In this document: in pieces, positions 1 through 7,847 of the stretch
Layout: each line of letters opens with the position of its first letter
Position numbering within the stretch: position 1 is the first letter of the stretch
NCBI GenBank assembly: GCA_016721435.1
Contig: JADKIC010000015.1
Span: forward strand, 46,640-110,639
DNA length: 64,000 bases
Source of the DNA: Bacteroidota bacterium
GTDB lineage: Bacteria > Bacteroidota > Bacteroidia > AKYH767-A > OLB10
Direction of reading: 5' to 3'
The notes under the pieces: model-generated
What the model was told of the DNA's origin: nothing
The model's database searches: none
The model's input: the letters and a program-made list of their open reading frames with translations, nothing else
Position numbers and translations under genes: made by a program

Positions 1-48
1 CGTGCATGGAAAAAGAATATGTACCGCCCTTATCAGGATGATTATTAA
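1..48 (+). CDS. C-terminal end of an upstream gene (partial)
   Basis: The window opens inside a reading frame that runs 15 codons to a TAA at 46-48, with the tail RAWKKNMYRPYQDDY. It stops 3 bases before the rhomboid start, so the two genes are probably co-transcribed. Bacteroidota often carry two rhomboid genes side by side, so this could be the end of a paralogue, but 15 residues are too few to decide. Confidence 0.5.
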   Translation, partial: RAWKKNMYRPYQDDY

Positions 49-51
49 ACG

Positions 52-939
52 ATGAGTAAACTACTGGATGATATCAAAATGCAGTTTACAGGTGCAGAAG
101 CCTTGTACCGCTTATTGCTGATTAATTGTGCCGTCTTTTTATTGATTACCATTACAAGATCTGTTTTCTTCCTTGCCGGGGCCGATAATGGAACCGTGGA
201 GTGGGTGGTGATGAAATTGAGTCTGCCGGCTGATTTATCAGCGCTGCTGCGTCAACCCTGGACATTCCTCACCTATATGTTTTTGCATACCGGACTGCTT
301 CATATTTTATTTAATATGCTTATTCTTTTTTGGACCGGTCGCCTCTTTACCGAGTATTTAGGCAATGCAAAACTTTGGGCTACGTATGTGGCAGGAGCAT
401 TGGTGGGTGCCCTCGCTTATGTGATTTCATTTAATCTTCTGCCGGCTTTCGATGGAACTGTTTCAAGCAGCTATCTGCTGGGTGCTTCAGCTGGAGTCAT
501 CGCTGTGTTGGTAGCAGTGGCGACACTCTTACCGGATTATGTCGTGCACTTACTGATTTTTGGTGCGGTGCGATTGAAGTATGTCGCCATTTTTTCTATC
601 GTACTTTATTTTATTTCTATCCCACTCGGTAATGCGGGCGGACATATCGCGCATTTGGGAGGTGCTTTGTTCGGTTACCTGATGATTGTTCAGTTGCGAA
701 AAGGTCGTGATCTTACGGCATGGTTGACCGGACTCTCCGCTATGAAATTGAGGTCAAAACCGGTGAAAATGACGGTTGTTAAATCCGGTCGCAGCCGGTA
801 TAATTCCGATGATCTGCACGAAGGTATCGCCAGTCAGGAACTTGTTGACCGTATTCTGGATAAGATCAATAAGTCCGGATTCGATAGCCTTTCTAAAGAA
901 GAAAAGGAAATATTGTATAAAGCCAGTGGCAAAAAATGA
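52..939 (+). CDS. Rhomboid-family intramembrane serine protease
   Basis: The 295-residue protein is a multi-pass membrane protein that would cleave substrates within the inner membrane. The sequence shows the rhomboid landmarks: an H-x-L-F-N-M motif near residues 84-89, the GASAG motif at 144-148 with the nucleophile Ser146, and HIAHLGG at 198-204 where His201 is the likely dyad base. After the last membrane segment, residues 220-295 form a soluble tail with a short helical C-terminal module (RILDKINKSGFDSLSKEEK) of the kind seen in many Bacteroidota rhomboids. The ATG lies 3 bases after the stop of the preceding frame, so it belongs to an operon beginning outside the window. The substrate cannot be inferred. 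No frameshift is seen. Confidence 0.93.
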   Translation: MSKLLDDIKMQFTGAEALYRLLLINCAVFLLITITRSVFFLAGADNGTVEWVVMKLSLPADLSALLRQPWTFLTYMFLHTGLLHILFNMLILFWTGRLFTEYLGNAKLWATYVAGALVGALAYVISFNLLPAFDGTVSSSYLLGASAGVIAVLVAVATLLPDYVVHLLIFGAVRLKYVAIFSIVLYFISIPLGNAGGHIAHLGGALFGYLMIVQLRKGRDLTAWLTGLSAMKLRSKPVKMTVVKSGRSRYNSDDLHEGIASQELVDRILDKINKSGFDSLSKEEKEILYKASGKK

Positions 940-1125
940 TGTATAAAAATCAATTCCTGAATTAGGAAAATGACATCCCAAATTGGGAATTTATTAGTGC
1001 TTAAAACGTTTTTCAACCGCCATTTTATAACTTAATTGGTTTATAATCAATTAATTTTACATTTATCTGAATTTTGGCATAAACATGGAATATTATCCAA
1101 TTGTTATTTTAAAAACCATAAAAAA

Positions 1126-1872
1126 ATGCGTGTAAAAATCTCATTTCTACGTGATCAGATGTCGGCAAATACGATCCCACTGCATCACCAAACATTAATT
1201 GCAGAAAGCCTTTACCAGATTATTGATGGATTCGGAGGCGACCGCAATTTGTTCAATTTCTCCAGCCTGAAAGGGACTTCTAAAATTCAGAACGGATTTA
1301 TGCGTTTTCTGAGTTCTAAAGTTACACTGGTGCTTTCAGCCAGAAGCTCAGAGCAAATGGAGCAATTAGTAGCAAAAGTTTTTGAAATGCCTTACCTGGC
1401 AGTAGGCAAAATGAATCTCATGCCACGAAGTCATGAAATCATTCAGGATCCGGAGTTCAACACCAAAATGCGTTACCTCTGCATCAGCCCAATGATCCTG
1501 GTAGATCCTCACAAAGATCCTGAAAAGAGTCAGATCACTATCGATCCAACCTCTCAGGAGTTCTCTGACATCCTCTACGAGCAAACCCTCGACAGAATGG
1601 AGAAAGCAGGTTACTCTGAAGCAGATCTCAACAATTTCGCTGAATTCGATGCGCAGCCTGACCACGAATACGTGCAGAAGCTCAATGAAACAGGGAAGAA
1701 ATTCGCCCGCTATTACCGTGCAGCCGATGGCAGTACGATGATGGGATATCTTTTGCCCTTTACCTTGCATGCTCACCCTGATGTACAGAAGTTTATCTGG
1801 GAAGCAGGTGTAGGTGCAATGAGTGAGCAGGGATACGGCATGGTAGACCTTGTGAAATTAGGCGTTGCTTAA
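1126..1872 (+). CDS. cas6: Cas6-like CRISPR-associated endoribonuclease, without neighbouring cas genes
   Basis: Cas6 proteins are RAMP-fold endoribonucleases that cut pre-crRNA within repeats. This 248-residue protein starts MRVKISFLRD, as Cas6 proteins commonly do, has an N-terminal IP-x-H-H segment (His20/His21 are candidate catalytic residues), an F-N-F-S-S-L segment like the FTFS-L of the family, and a glycine-rich RAMP loop GVGAMSEQGYG at 228-238. The frame is open upstream to 1036, but the internal ATG at 1126 fits the family start better; the extra 30 residues are AT-rich and unlike the family. Flanking genes are a rhomboid protease and a transglycosylase: no cas1, cas2, effector gene or repeat array is present. 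It may serve an array elsewhere or be a domesticated RNA-processing protein. Family assignment is fairly firm; activity is inference. Confidence 0.8.
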   Translation: MRVKISFLRDQMSANTIPLHHQTLIAESLYQIIDGFGGDRNLFNFSSLKGTSKIQNGFMRFLSSKVTLVLSARSSEQMEQLVAKVFEMPYLAVGKMNLMPRSHEIIQDPEFNTKMRYLCISPMILVDPHKDPEKSQITIDPTSQEFSDILYEQTLDRMEKAGYSEADLNNFAEFDAQPDHEYVQKLNETGKKFARYYRAADGSTMMGYLLPFTLHAHPDVQKFIWEAGVGAMSEQGYGMVDLVKLGVA

Positions 1873-1879
1873 TTAGAAT

Positions 1880-1977
1880 ATAAAACTTCACCGCAGTTCG
1901 GGTGCAGGAGCGCTGTTCATAGTCCATCGTTTAGATGAACAGTAGTTGATGTGACCTTTCGTTAGCGTTAAAGTTTA
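1880..1977. other. Imperfect long inverted repeat downstream of the Cas6-like gene
   Basis: An imperfect pair of arms (about 1880-1893 and 1965-1977, TAAAACTTCACCGC against GCGTTAAAGTTTA) encloses an 8-bp hairpin CTGTTCAT/ATGAACAG at 1913-1920 and 1935-1942. It could be a structured 3' UTR or small RNA. The outer arms have mismatches, so the pairing is weak evidence. Confidence 0.25.
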
Positions 1978-1994
1978 CTAAATAAAATAGCATT

Positions 1995-2030
1995 GAGGCT
2001 GTTTCCTTCGCGGGAGCAGCCTCTTTGTTT
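1995..2030 (+). terminator. Rho-independent terminator after the Cas6-like gene
   Basis: Arms GAGGCTG (1995-2001) and CAGCCTC (2017-2023) pair perfectly and are followed by TTTGTTT. The position 120 bases after the Cas6-like stop, before a new promoter, indicates that the gene ends its own transcription unit. Confidence 0.75.
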
Positions 2031-2072
2031 TCAAACTTTCGGGCTAATTTTCCTGTTGGCTAAGGGTAAAAT

Positions 2073-2080
2073 TAAATTTG
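2073..2080 (+). promoter_or_regulatory. Bacteroidota -7 promoter element upstream of the transglycosylase
   Basis: TAAATTTG matches the Bacteroidota -7 consensus TAnnTTTG and lies 55 bases before the ATG at 2136. The TTG at 2056-2058 is only 14 bases away, shorter than the usual spacing, so the -33 element is not convincing. Confidence 0.4.
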
Positions 2081-2135
2081 CTTTCTTATTTTCGCCTCTA
2101 TGGAGATGTGCTCACTGTTGTAAATGCGCTGATGG

Positions 2136-4087
2136 ATGAAATCGTTTAAATGGGTATTGATAGTTGTTTTTGTGTTTTTTCTGTTGGCAACTACATTGTT
2201 GTTGATCCGCGAACCGGTACTTGATTTTATCGTCGGTAAGATTAAAATAAAAGTCAGTGAAAAGTACAATGCGGAGTTGATCATTGCAGAAGCTGATTTT
2301 AGTGGCATCCGTGACCTGGTGTTGAAGGATATCAGTTTGGTTCCCGAGAATGGCGATACGCTGATTTCCATAAAACGTCTGCAGGCGAAAATCAGCATTT
2401 CGAAATTATTGCGGCTGCGCCCGGGCGTTAGAGAATTGCTCGTGGATACCGGTCGCATTCAGCTGGTACGAAGAACGAATAGCGATAACTTCTCGTTCTT
2501 ATTAAAAAGAAAAATGTTTCTGCATCTGATACTACCATCTCAAAGTCAACGGCAGGATTCAATGATCGCTTTATGGGGATCCTTGAGAAAGTGAATGAGC
2601 TTTTCGATGAACGTATTACCTTCCGGCAATTTCGAATTGTATATAAAAGAGCCGATGTGGAAGAGATGGTGCAGATCCCCGAATTGTATTTTGATGGAAG
2701 GGAATTTAAATCGAGTATCATCACTTCTTCCAAAGAGGGGGTGAACCTCTGGCTGGTAAATGGGGTTGCCGATCCCGACAGGAGCAGATACGATTTCTCA
2801 GTACGCAAAATGCGCGGTGGTGAATTCGCCTTGCCCTTCTTCGACCTTTTCGATGGATTTAAAATTTGCTTTGATTCAGCCCACGTAGCCTTTTCCACTA
2901 TGGAGCATAAAGGAAATGTGGAAGTGAAAAGTGATTTCAGTATTCATAATTTATTGGCGAATCACTGGCGCATTGCTCCCGGTGATGTGAGGATTCCATT
3001 GATGAAATTGGATGTCCTCGCCTTTGCCGATGAAGATAGTATAGGTTTGAAAAGAGGTACAGTATTTACCCTCAATGAACTTCCTGTAAATATAACAGCC
3101 TCGTATAGCCGTCAACCGGAACGGCGCCTCCGTCTCCAAACCGATTTTAATACAGGAAATGCCCAGGATGTATTTAATGCATTGCCGGAGGGCATGTTTT
3201 ATACTTTTAAAGGGTTCAGAGCAAGCGGAGGTCTCGCCTATAATCTGCATGTAGATCTTCCTGTAGATAGTCCCGATCGCCTTGTTTTCAACTCATCGAT
3301 GACCGGTGATAAACTGAAGATTGAAAGTTACGGAACTGAAAATTTTTCCAGGATCAGTTCACCGTTTAATTTTTTAGCAATGGATAAAGAACGTCCGGTG
3401 AGGAGCTTTGAAGTGGGGCCTGAAAATCCATATTTTACTCCGCTGCCTTTTATTTCGAAATACCTGCAAGATGCAGTGTTGACAGCGGAGGATCCTTCGT
3501 TTATGAATCACAATGGATTCGTGGAGGAAGCGTTTAAGGAATCTATCATTACCAATATCAAGGAGAAGCGTTTCGCACGAGGAGGTAGTACGATCAGTAT
3601 GCAACTCGTGAAGAATGTGTTTTTAAGCAGGAATAAGTCGGTGAGCAGAAAGATTGAGGAAATTATGATCGTCTGGCTCATGGAGTCAAAACGACTTGTT
3701 ACCAAAGAGAGAATGTTTGAAGTCTACCTGAATGTCATCGAGTGGGGACCAAATGTGTATGGGATCGGTGAGGCTTCGCGTTTTTATTTCAGTAAATCAC
3801 CTGATGAACTGACTTTATCGGAAAGCATCTTCTTGTCGAGCCTGATTCCGAGTCCGAAGTATTTCCGGTACCGTTTTGATCAAAATGGTAACCTGAAACC
3901 TTATATGGAAAATTATTTCAAACTGATAGCAGGGCGCCTCGCTACACGTGAGAAAATACCACAGGTAGAAGCCGATAGTTTGCAACCCTTTATCAAATTG
4001 GCCGGACCCGCATTGGAATTCGTGCAACCCGTCGATACCATCCCTGTGGATACGCTGGAACTGATTCCGGTAGTTCCCGCGCCCTAG
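2136..4087 (+). CDS. AsmA-like/GT51 peptidoglycan transglycosylase fusion (one frameshift)
   Basis: The C-terminal half is a family GT51 glycosyltransferase that polymerises lipid II into glycan strands in the periplasm. It shows A-E-D-P-S-F-M-N-H-N-G (the catalytic glutamate motif), GGSTISMQLVKNVFLS, and YLNVIEWGPNVYGIGEAS. No penicillin-binding transpeptidase domain follows, so it is monofunctional like MtgA. The N-terminus is one membrane helix (about residues 5-25) followed by a beta-rich region whose first 100 residues resemble the start of AsmA/TamB-type bridge proteins. The frame breaks in the A5-G-A5 run at about 2505-2514; restoring one base joins the two parts into a protein of about 650 residues. 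A start near 2573 would lack the membrane anchor, so 2136 is preferred. The GT51 call is firm; the AsmA-like part is inference. Confidence 0.85.
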
Positions 4088-4477
4088 TCGTTTTCTTATA
4101 TTGTAATTCCCGTGGAATCTGGAGCGTGTTTTAATCACTCTTATTTCCTTATGACACCATTAATAGATTTCTTCGGAGAATCGAATCTTCATTTAAACGC
4201 GGCGTTCGCTGCGATCCCGCTGCGGTCGCTGCGTTTAAATATAAAATTGTTAATCCTGCGACAATTGCTTTTTAAGACATGCTAATGTAGTGCGCCTGAC
4301 TAGTACCCTTTAGTGCGGTTATCATTAACTTAATCTGCTGAATTCAGATAACTTATATTTTCATCTGTGAATGTAGGTGGAGGTCATGAGTAAATTCTCT
4401 TAGATTCTTTCCTGAAAAAATCACTGTTGTTGCATTGGAAATAATCCTACCTTAGTGGAATATTTCACAGGAACCCC
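4088..4477. other. Gene-free stretch with a palindromic element
   Basis: I find no coding sequence here. The only clear structure is the inverted repeat at 4191-4240, described separately. The rest is AT-rich leader for the lipoprotein at 4478, in which I could not identify a convincing TAnnTTTG promoter. Confidence 0.6.
4191..4240. repeat. Palindrome with three CGCTGCG copies
   Basis: Perfect 10-bp arms ATTTAAACGC (4191-4200) and GCGTTTAAAT (4231-4240) enclose 30 GC-rich bases. CGCTGCG occurs three times, at 4207-4213, 4218-4224 and 4227-4233, the last overlapping the right arm. There is no T-run after it, so it is not a standard terminator; it resembles an intergenic palindromic repeat or a protein-binding site. 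Confidence 0.55.
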
Positions 4478-4915
4478 ATGCAACGAAAAGTTATATTTAT
4501 TCTATTTCTATCTCTGGTAGTGGCGCTGCATAGTTGTAAGCAGGAGGATCAAAAAGCTGAGCAGGAATGTGCACCTCTCAATCCAAATGGTGATAGTGAA
4601 CTTTCTCTAATTATGCGCAAAATGGCAACGCTGGCAGAGGAAAATGCCCGCGCTATTCGTGAAGGAAAGGAATTAGCTCCCTATGACGGCAGTTTCGATA
4701 AAATGCTGAATGCTGAGCGTAGTATGCATATTGAGGAAGATTTCTTTCAGGGAATGGCGAAGACCTACATCTCTACCATCAACAAATTGTATGAGGCAAA
4801 GCCGGAAGATCGATTAGCCTTGCACAATAATCTGATACAAACCTGTCAGTCCTGTCATGGGGAAACATGCAGAGGTCCCTTGAAACGTATTGATAAAATG
4901 ATTGTGACGCTGTAG
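4478..4915 (+). CDS. Haem c-binding lipoprotein
   Basis: The 145-residue protein has a lipoprotein signal peptide (lipobox LHSC, lipidated Cys20) and would be anchored in the membrane facing the periplasm. A single CQSCH haem c attachment motif lies at residues 123-127, near the C-terminus. The helical body followed by a C-terminal CXXCH is the layout of small cytochrome c'-like proteins, though the family is not certain. A third cysteine (CQSCHGETC) follows the motif. It converges with msrB, leaving 14 bases between the stops. Its partner and redox role cannot be read from the context; a link to the oxidative-repair enzyme next door is only a suggestion. Confidence 0.75.
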   Translation: MQRKVIFILFLSLVVALHSCKQEDQKAEQECAPLNPNGDSELSLIMRKMATLAEENARAIREGKELAPYDGSFDKMLNAERSMHIEEDFFQGMAKTYISTINKLYEAKPEDRLALHNNLIQTCQSCHGETCRGPLKRIDKMIVTL

Positions 4916-4929
4916 TTTTTATCACAATT

Positions 4930-5496
4930 TTACTTCGCGTTACCTGTCGGAGCTTTCTCTTCATCTCCTTCAAAATCCAGACTAATGGAATTCATGCAAA
5001 ACCGCTTTCCGGTAGGAGGTGGGCCATCGTCAAAAATATGGCCGAGGTGGGAGTCGCATCTGCCACAAACTACTTCCACACGAATCATCCCATAACTTTT
5101 ATCTTCATGGTATTTTACACTCGTGGGACGAATGCTCTCGTAAAAACTCGGCCATCCGCAACCGGAAGCAAATTTCGAATCGGATTTGAACAGAGCGTTC
5201 CCGCAAGCCGCGCAATAGTAAGTACCCAATCCTTCATAATCCCAATACTTCCCCGTGAACGCACGTTCTGTATTCGCGTGACGGGCGATTTGATATAAAT
5301 CATCCGGAAGGATTTTTTTCCATTCTTCATCCTTGAGGACGAGTTGAGAAGTGTCTGTTCTTGAATAGTAAGCTTGTTTATCGGACATTGTATGTTTGTT
5401 TGTGGAAGTTGATTGTTTAACAGGAAGATGGGGCTGACAAGCGCTTAAACTGGCTGTCAAGTGGATATAAAGGAGGAGATGGAGATATTTTTTCAT
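4930..5496 (-). CDS. msrB: Peptide-methionine (R)-S-oxide reductase, lipoprotein form
   Basis: MsrB reduces methionine-R-sulfoxide in oxidised proteins. The 188-residue protein shows the full pattern: zinc cysteines Cys95/Cys98 (CAAC) and Cys144/Cys147 (CGRC), the SGCGWPSF block at 111-118, GHIFDDGP at 152-159, and the catalytic Cys167 in RFCMNS. Cys113 could act as the resolving cysteine. Unlike cytosolic MsrB, it begins with a lipoprotein signal ending LSAC (Cys20), so it should repair proteins in the periplasm or at the outer membrane. No msrA is visible in the window. Confidence 0.95.
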   Translation of the reverse strand: MKKYLHLLLYIHLTASLSACQPHLPVKQSTSTNKHTMSDKQAYYSRTDTSQLVLKDEEWKKILPDDLYQIARHANTERAFTGKYWDYEGLGTYYCAACGNALFKSDSKFASGCGWPSFYESIRPTSVKYHEDKSYGMIRVEVVCGRCDSHLGHIFDDGPPPTGKRFCMNSISLDFEGDEEKAPTGNAK

Positions 5497-5906
5497 TTGA
5501 GTAGGTATACGGAGAAAGAGTGACCTTGATGAAATATAGTGCTTAAATTTACTTTTTATTGTATTTCAACGATTATTTTGATTAATACACTTGATATTCA
5601 AATGTTTATTCGTAAATTTAACAAGTGAGCCTATGGATTTGTTTATCCTTAACACTTAATCCATCTATTCCCAATAAGGCATTTTATGAACCAAAGGATT
5701 GAAATAAGACGAATTCATTGCACTGATAAATATTTGTTTATCAATAAGATGTTGATTATATTGTCATTTTTCACAGGGAAGCTGTTAATAAAGCAAAACC
5801 ATAAGTCGGATTTATAGTCCTGCTGTTGGTAACTTTGAAAGATAGGCGGTGTCTTTTTCCGAATTTTGCACCCCGTATTTGTATTACAATTAGAGAGCAC
5901 TAAGAA
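5497..5906. other. Divergent intergenic region between msrB and parE
   Basis: No gene is seen. The region carries the parE promoter element near its right end and is AT-rich elsewhere. I could not place an msrB promoter with confidence. Confidence 0.5.
5830..5837 (+). promoter_or_regulatory. Bacteroidota -7 element upstream of parE
   Basis: TAACTTTG fits TAnnTTTG and is 69 bases before the parE start at 5907. No good TTG is found at the usual distance, so the call is moderate. Confidence 0.4.
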
Positions 5907-7809
5907 ATGGCGAAGAAGCAAGCAACATTGGATCATAATTACACAGAGGATAGTATACAATCTCTTGACTGGAAGGAACATATACGTCTCCGCCCCGGGA
6001 TGTATATCGGTAAACTGGGTGACGGTTCCGCGAAGGATGATGGTATTTATGTCCTGATGAAGGAAGTCATTGATAATTGTATCGATGAATATGTCATGGG
6101 CTATGGGAAAACGATAGAGATTGAAGTGCGGGAAGGTCGTGTCCGTGTACGTGATTATGGTCGCGGTATTCCGTTGGGGAAAGTAGTGGAATGCGTGAGT
6201 AAGATCAACACAGGAGGTAAATACGATAGTCAGGCCTTTCAGAAATCCGTTGGATTAAATGGTGTAGGTACAAAGGCCGTGAATGCACTCTCAAGCTTTT
6301 TCCGTGTGCAGAGTGTGAGAAATGGAAGAACAACCTGGGCGGAGTTCGAACGGGTGAATTGAAGAAACAGAAGAACGATCAATCCACCGACCTGCAGGAT
6401 GGTACTGAAGTGACTTTTTATCCCGATGGAGATATTTTCCTCGATCATGATTTTCGGATGGAGTATATCGAAACGATGGTGCGCAATTATTGCTACCTGA
6501 ATGTCGGTATGAAAATTTTATTGAATGGTCAGGAGTTCAAGAGTGAAAATGGGCTCATGGACCTGCTGAAAGCGAATATCAGCGACGAAGCTTTGTATCC
6601 CGTCATTCATATCAAAGGAAAGGATATTGAAGTAGCGTTCACACATACTACCTCCTACGGAGAAGATTATTATAGCTTCGTGAATGGTCAGCACACGACG
6701 CAAGGTGGAACCCATCTGGCCGCTTTCAGAGAGGCGATTGTTAAAACAGCTCGTGATTTTTACGGTAAGGATTTTGACCCGAGTGATGTGCGGACCTCTA
6801 TCACTGCAGCGGTAAGTATCCGCATTCAGGAGCCGGTGTTCGAATCGCAAACGAAAACGAAGCTGGGATCATTGAATACCTTCCCCGGTGGTCCTTCGCT
6901 GCGAAACTGGATCAATGAATTTGTAACGCAACAACTGGATAATTTCCTGCACAAGCATCCGGAAACCGCCGAAGCCTGGAAGAAGAAAATCTTACAGAGT
7001 GAACGGGAACGTAAAGAGATCGCCGGGATTAAAAACTGGCCAACGAACGCGCTAAGAAAGCCAATCTCCACAATAAAAAACTTCGCGATTGTCGTGTCCA
7101 TCTCAACGATCTGAAGAATCCGCAGCGTCTCGAAACGACTTTGTTTATTACCGAGGGAGATTCCGCCTCCGGTTCTATCACGATCGCCCGCGATGTGAAT
7201 ACACAAGCAGTGTTTAGTCTGAAAGGAAAACCGCTGAACTGTTTCGGCCTTACGAAGAAGATCGTGTATGAGAACGAAGAATTCAATCTCATGCAGAATG
7301 CACTCGACCTCGAAGATACCATCGAAAATCTGCGTTACAATAGAATTGTTGTCGCCACCGATGCCGATGTGGACGGGATGCATATCCGTCTTTTATTGCT
7401 GACTTTCTTCCTTCAGTTTTTTCCGGATGTGGTGAAAAATGGTCACGTCTTTATCCTTCAGACGCCTTTGTTCCGGGTGAGAAATAAAAAGGAAACGATT
7501 TATTGCTACAGTCAGATGGAGAAACAACTGGCAATGCAGAAGCTGGGAGCGAAGCCGGAAATTACCCGTTTCAAAGGACTCGGTGAAATTTCTCCCGATG
7601 AGTTTAAGAATTTTATCGGTCGTAAAATGCGACTCGATCCTGTAATCCTGACCGGCGAGACATCCTTGCATGGCTTGTTAGATTACTATATGGGAAAAAA
7701 TTCTCCGGAACGTCAGGAGTTTATCATCCGCAATTTGCGCATAGAGGAAGAACTAGAGCCACTACCGGAAGAAAAGGAGATCACGGAATCTGAAACCGTT
7801 GAAGCCTGA
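5907..7809 (+). CDS. parE: DNA topoisomerase IV subunit B (two frameshifts)
   Basis: ParE is the ATPase subunit of topoisomerase IV, which decatenates daughter chromosomes together with ParC. Visible landmarks are the GHKL ATPase motifs (EVIDNCIDEYVMG; DYGRGIPLG; GLNGVGTKAVNALS), the QGGTH block, the TOPRIM glutamate in EGDSASG and the metal site DADVDGMHIR, then the C-terminal RFKGLGEI. The frame is broken twice: a G is missing in the GGG at about 6352-6354 (FERGELKKQ restored), and an A in the A5 at 7031-7035 (KKLANERAKK restored). The merged length of about 634 residues matches Bacteroidota ParE. An essential gene broken twice in homopolymers points to consensus errors. It is followed 38 bases later by parC; the compact size and this pairing favour ParE over GyrB. 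Confidence 0.93.
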
Positions 7810-7847
7810 TCGTTTTTATTACTGTAATACCTTAAGAAGAAAATTGA

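Noticed and set aside
5907..7809. parE read as a toxin of the ParE/RelE type or as a true pseudogene
   Set aside because: The sequence is the topoisomerase IV ATPase subunit, and the breaks are single bases in homopolymers of an essential gene.
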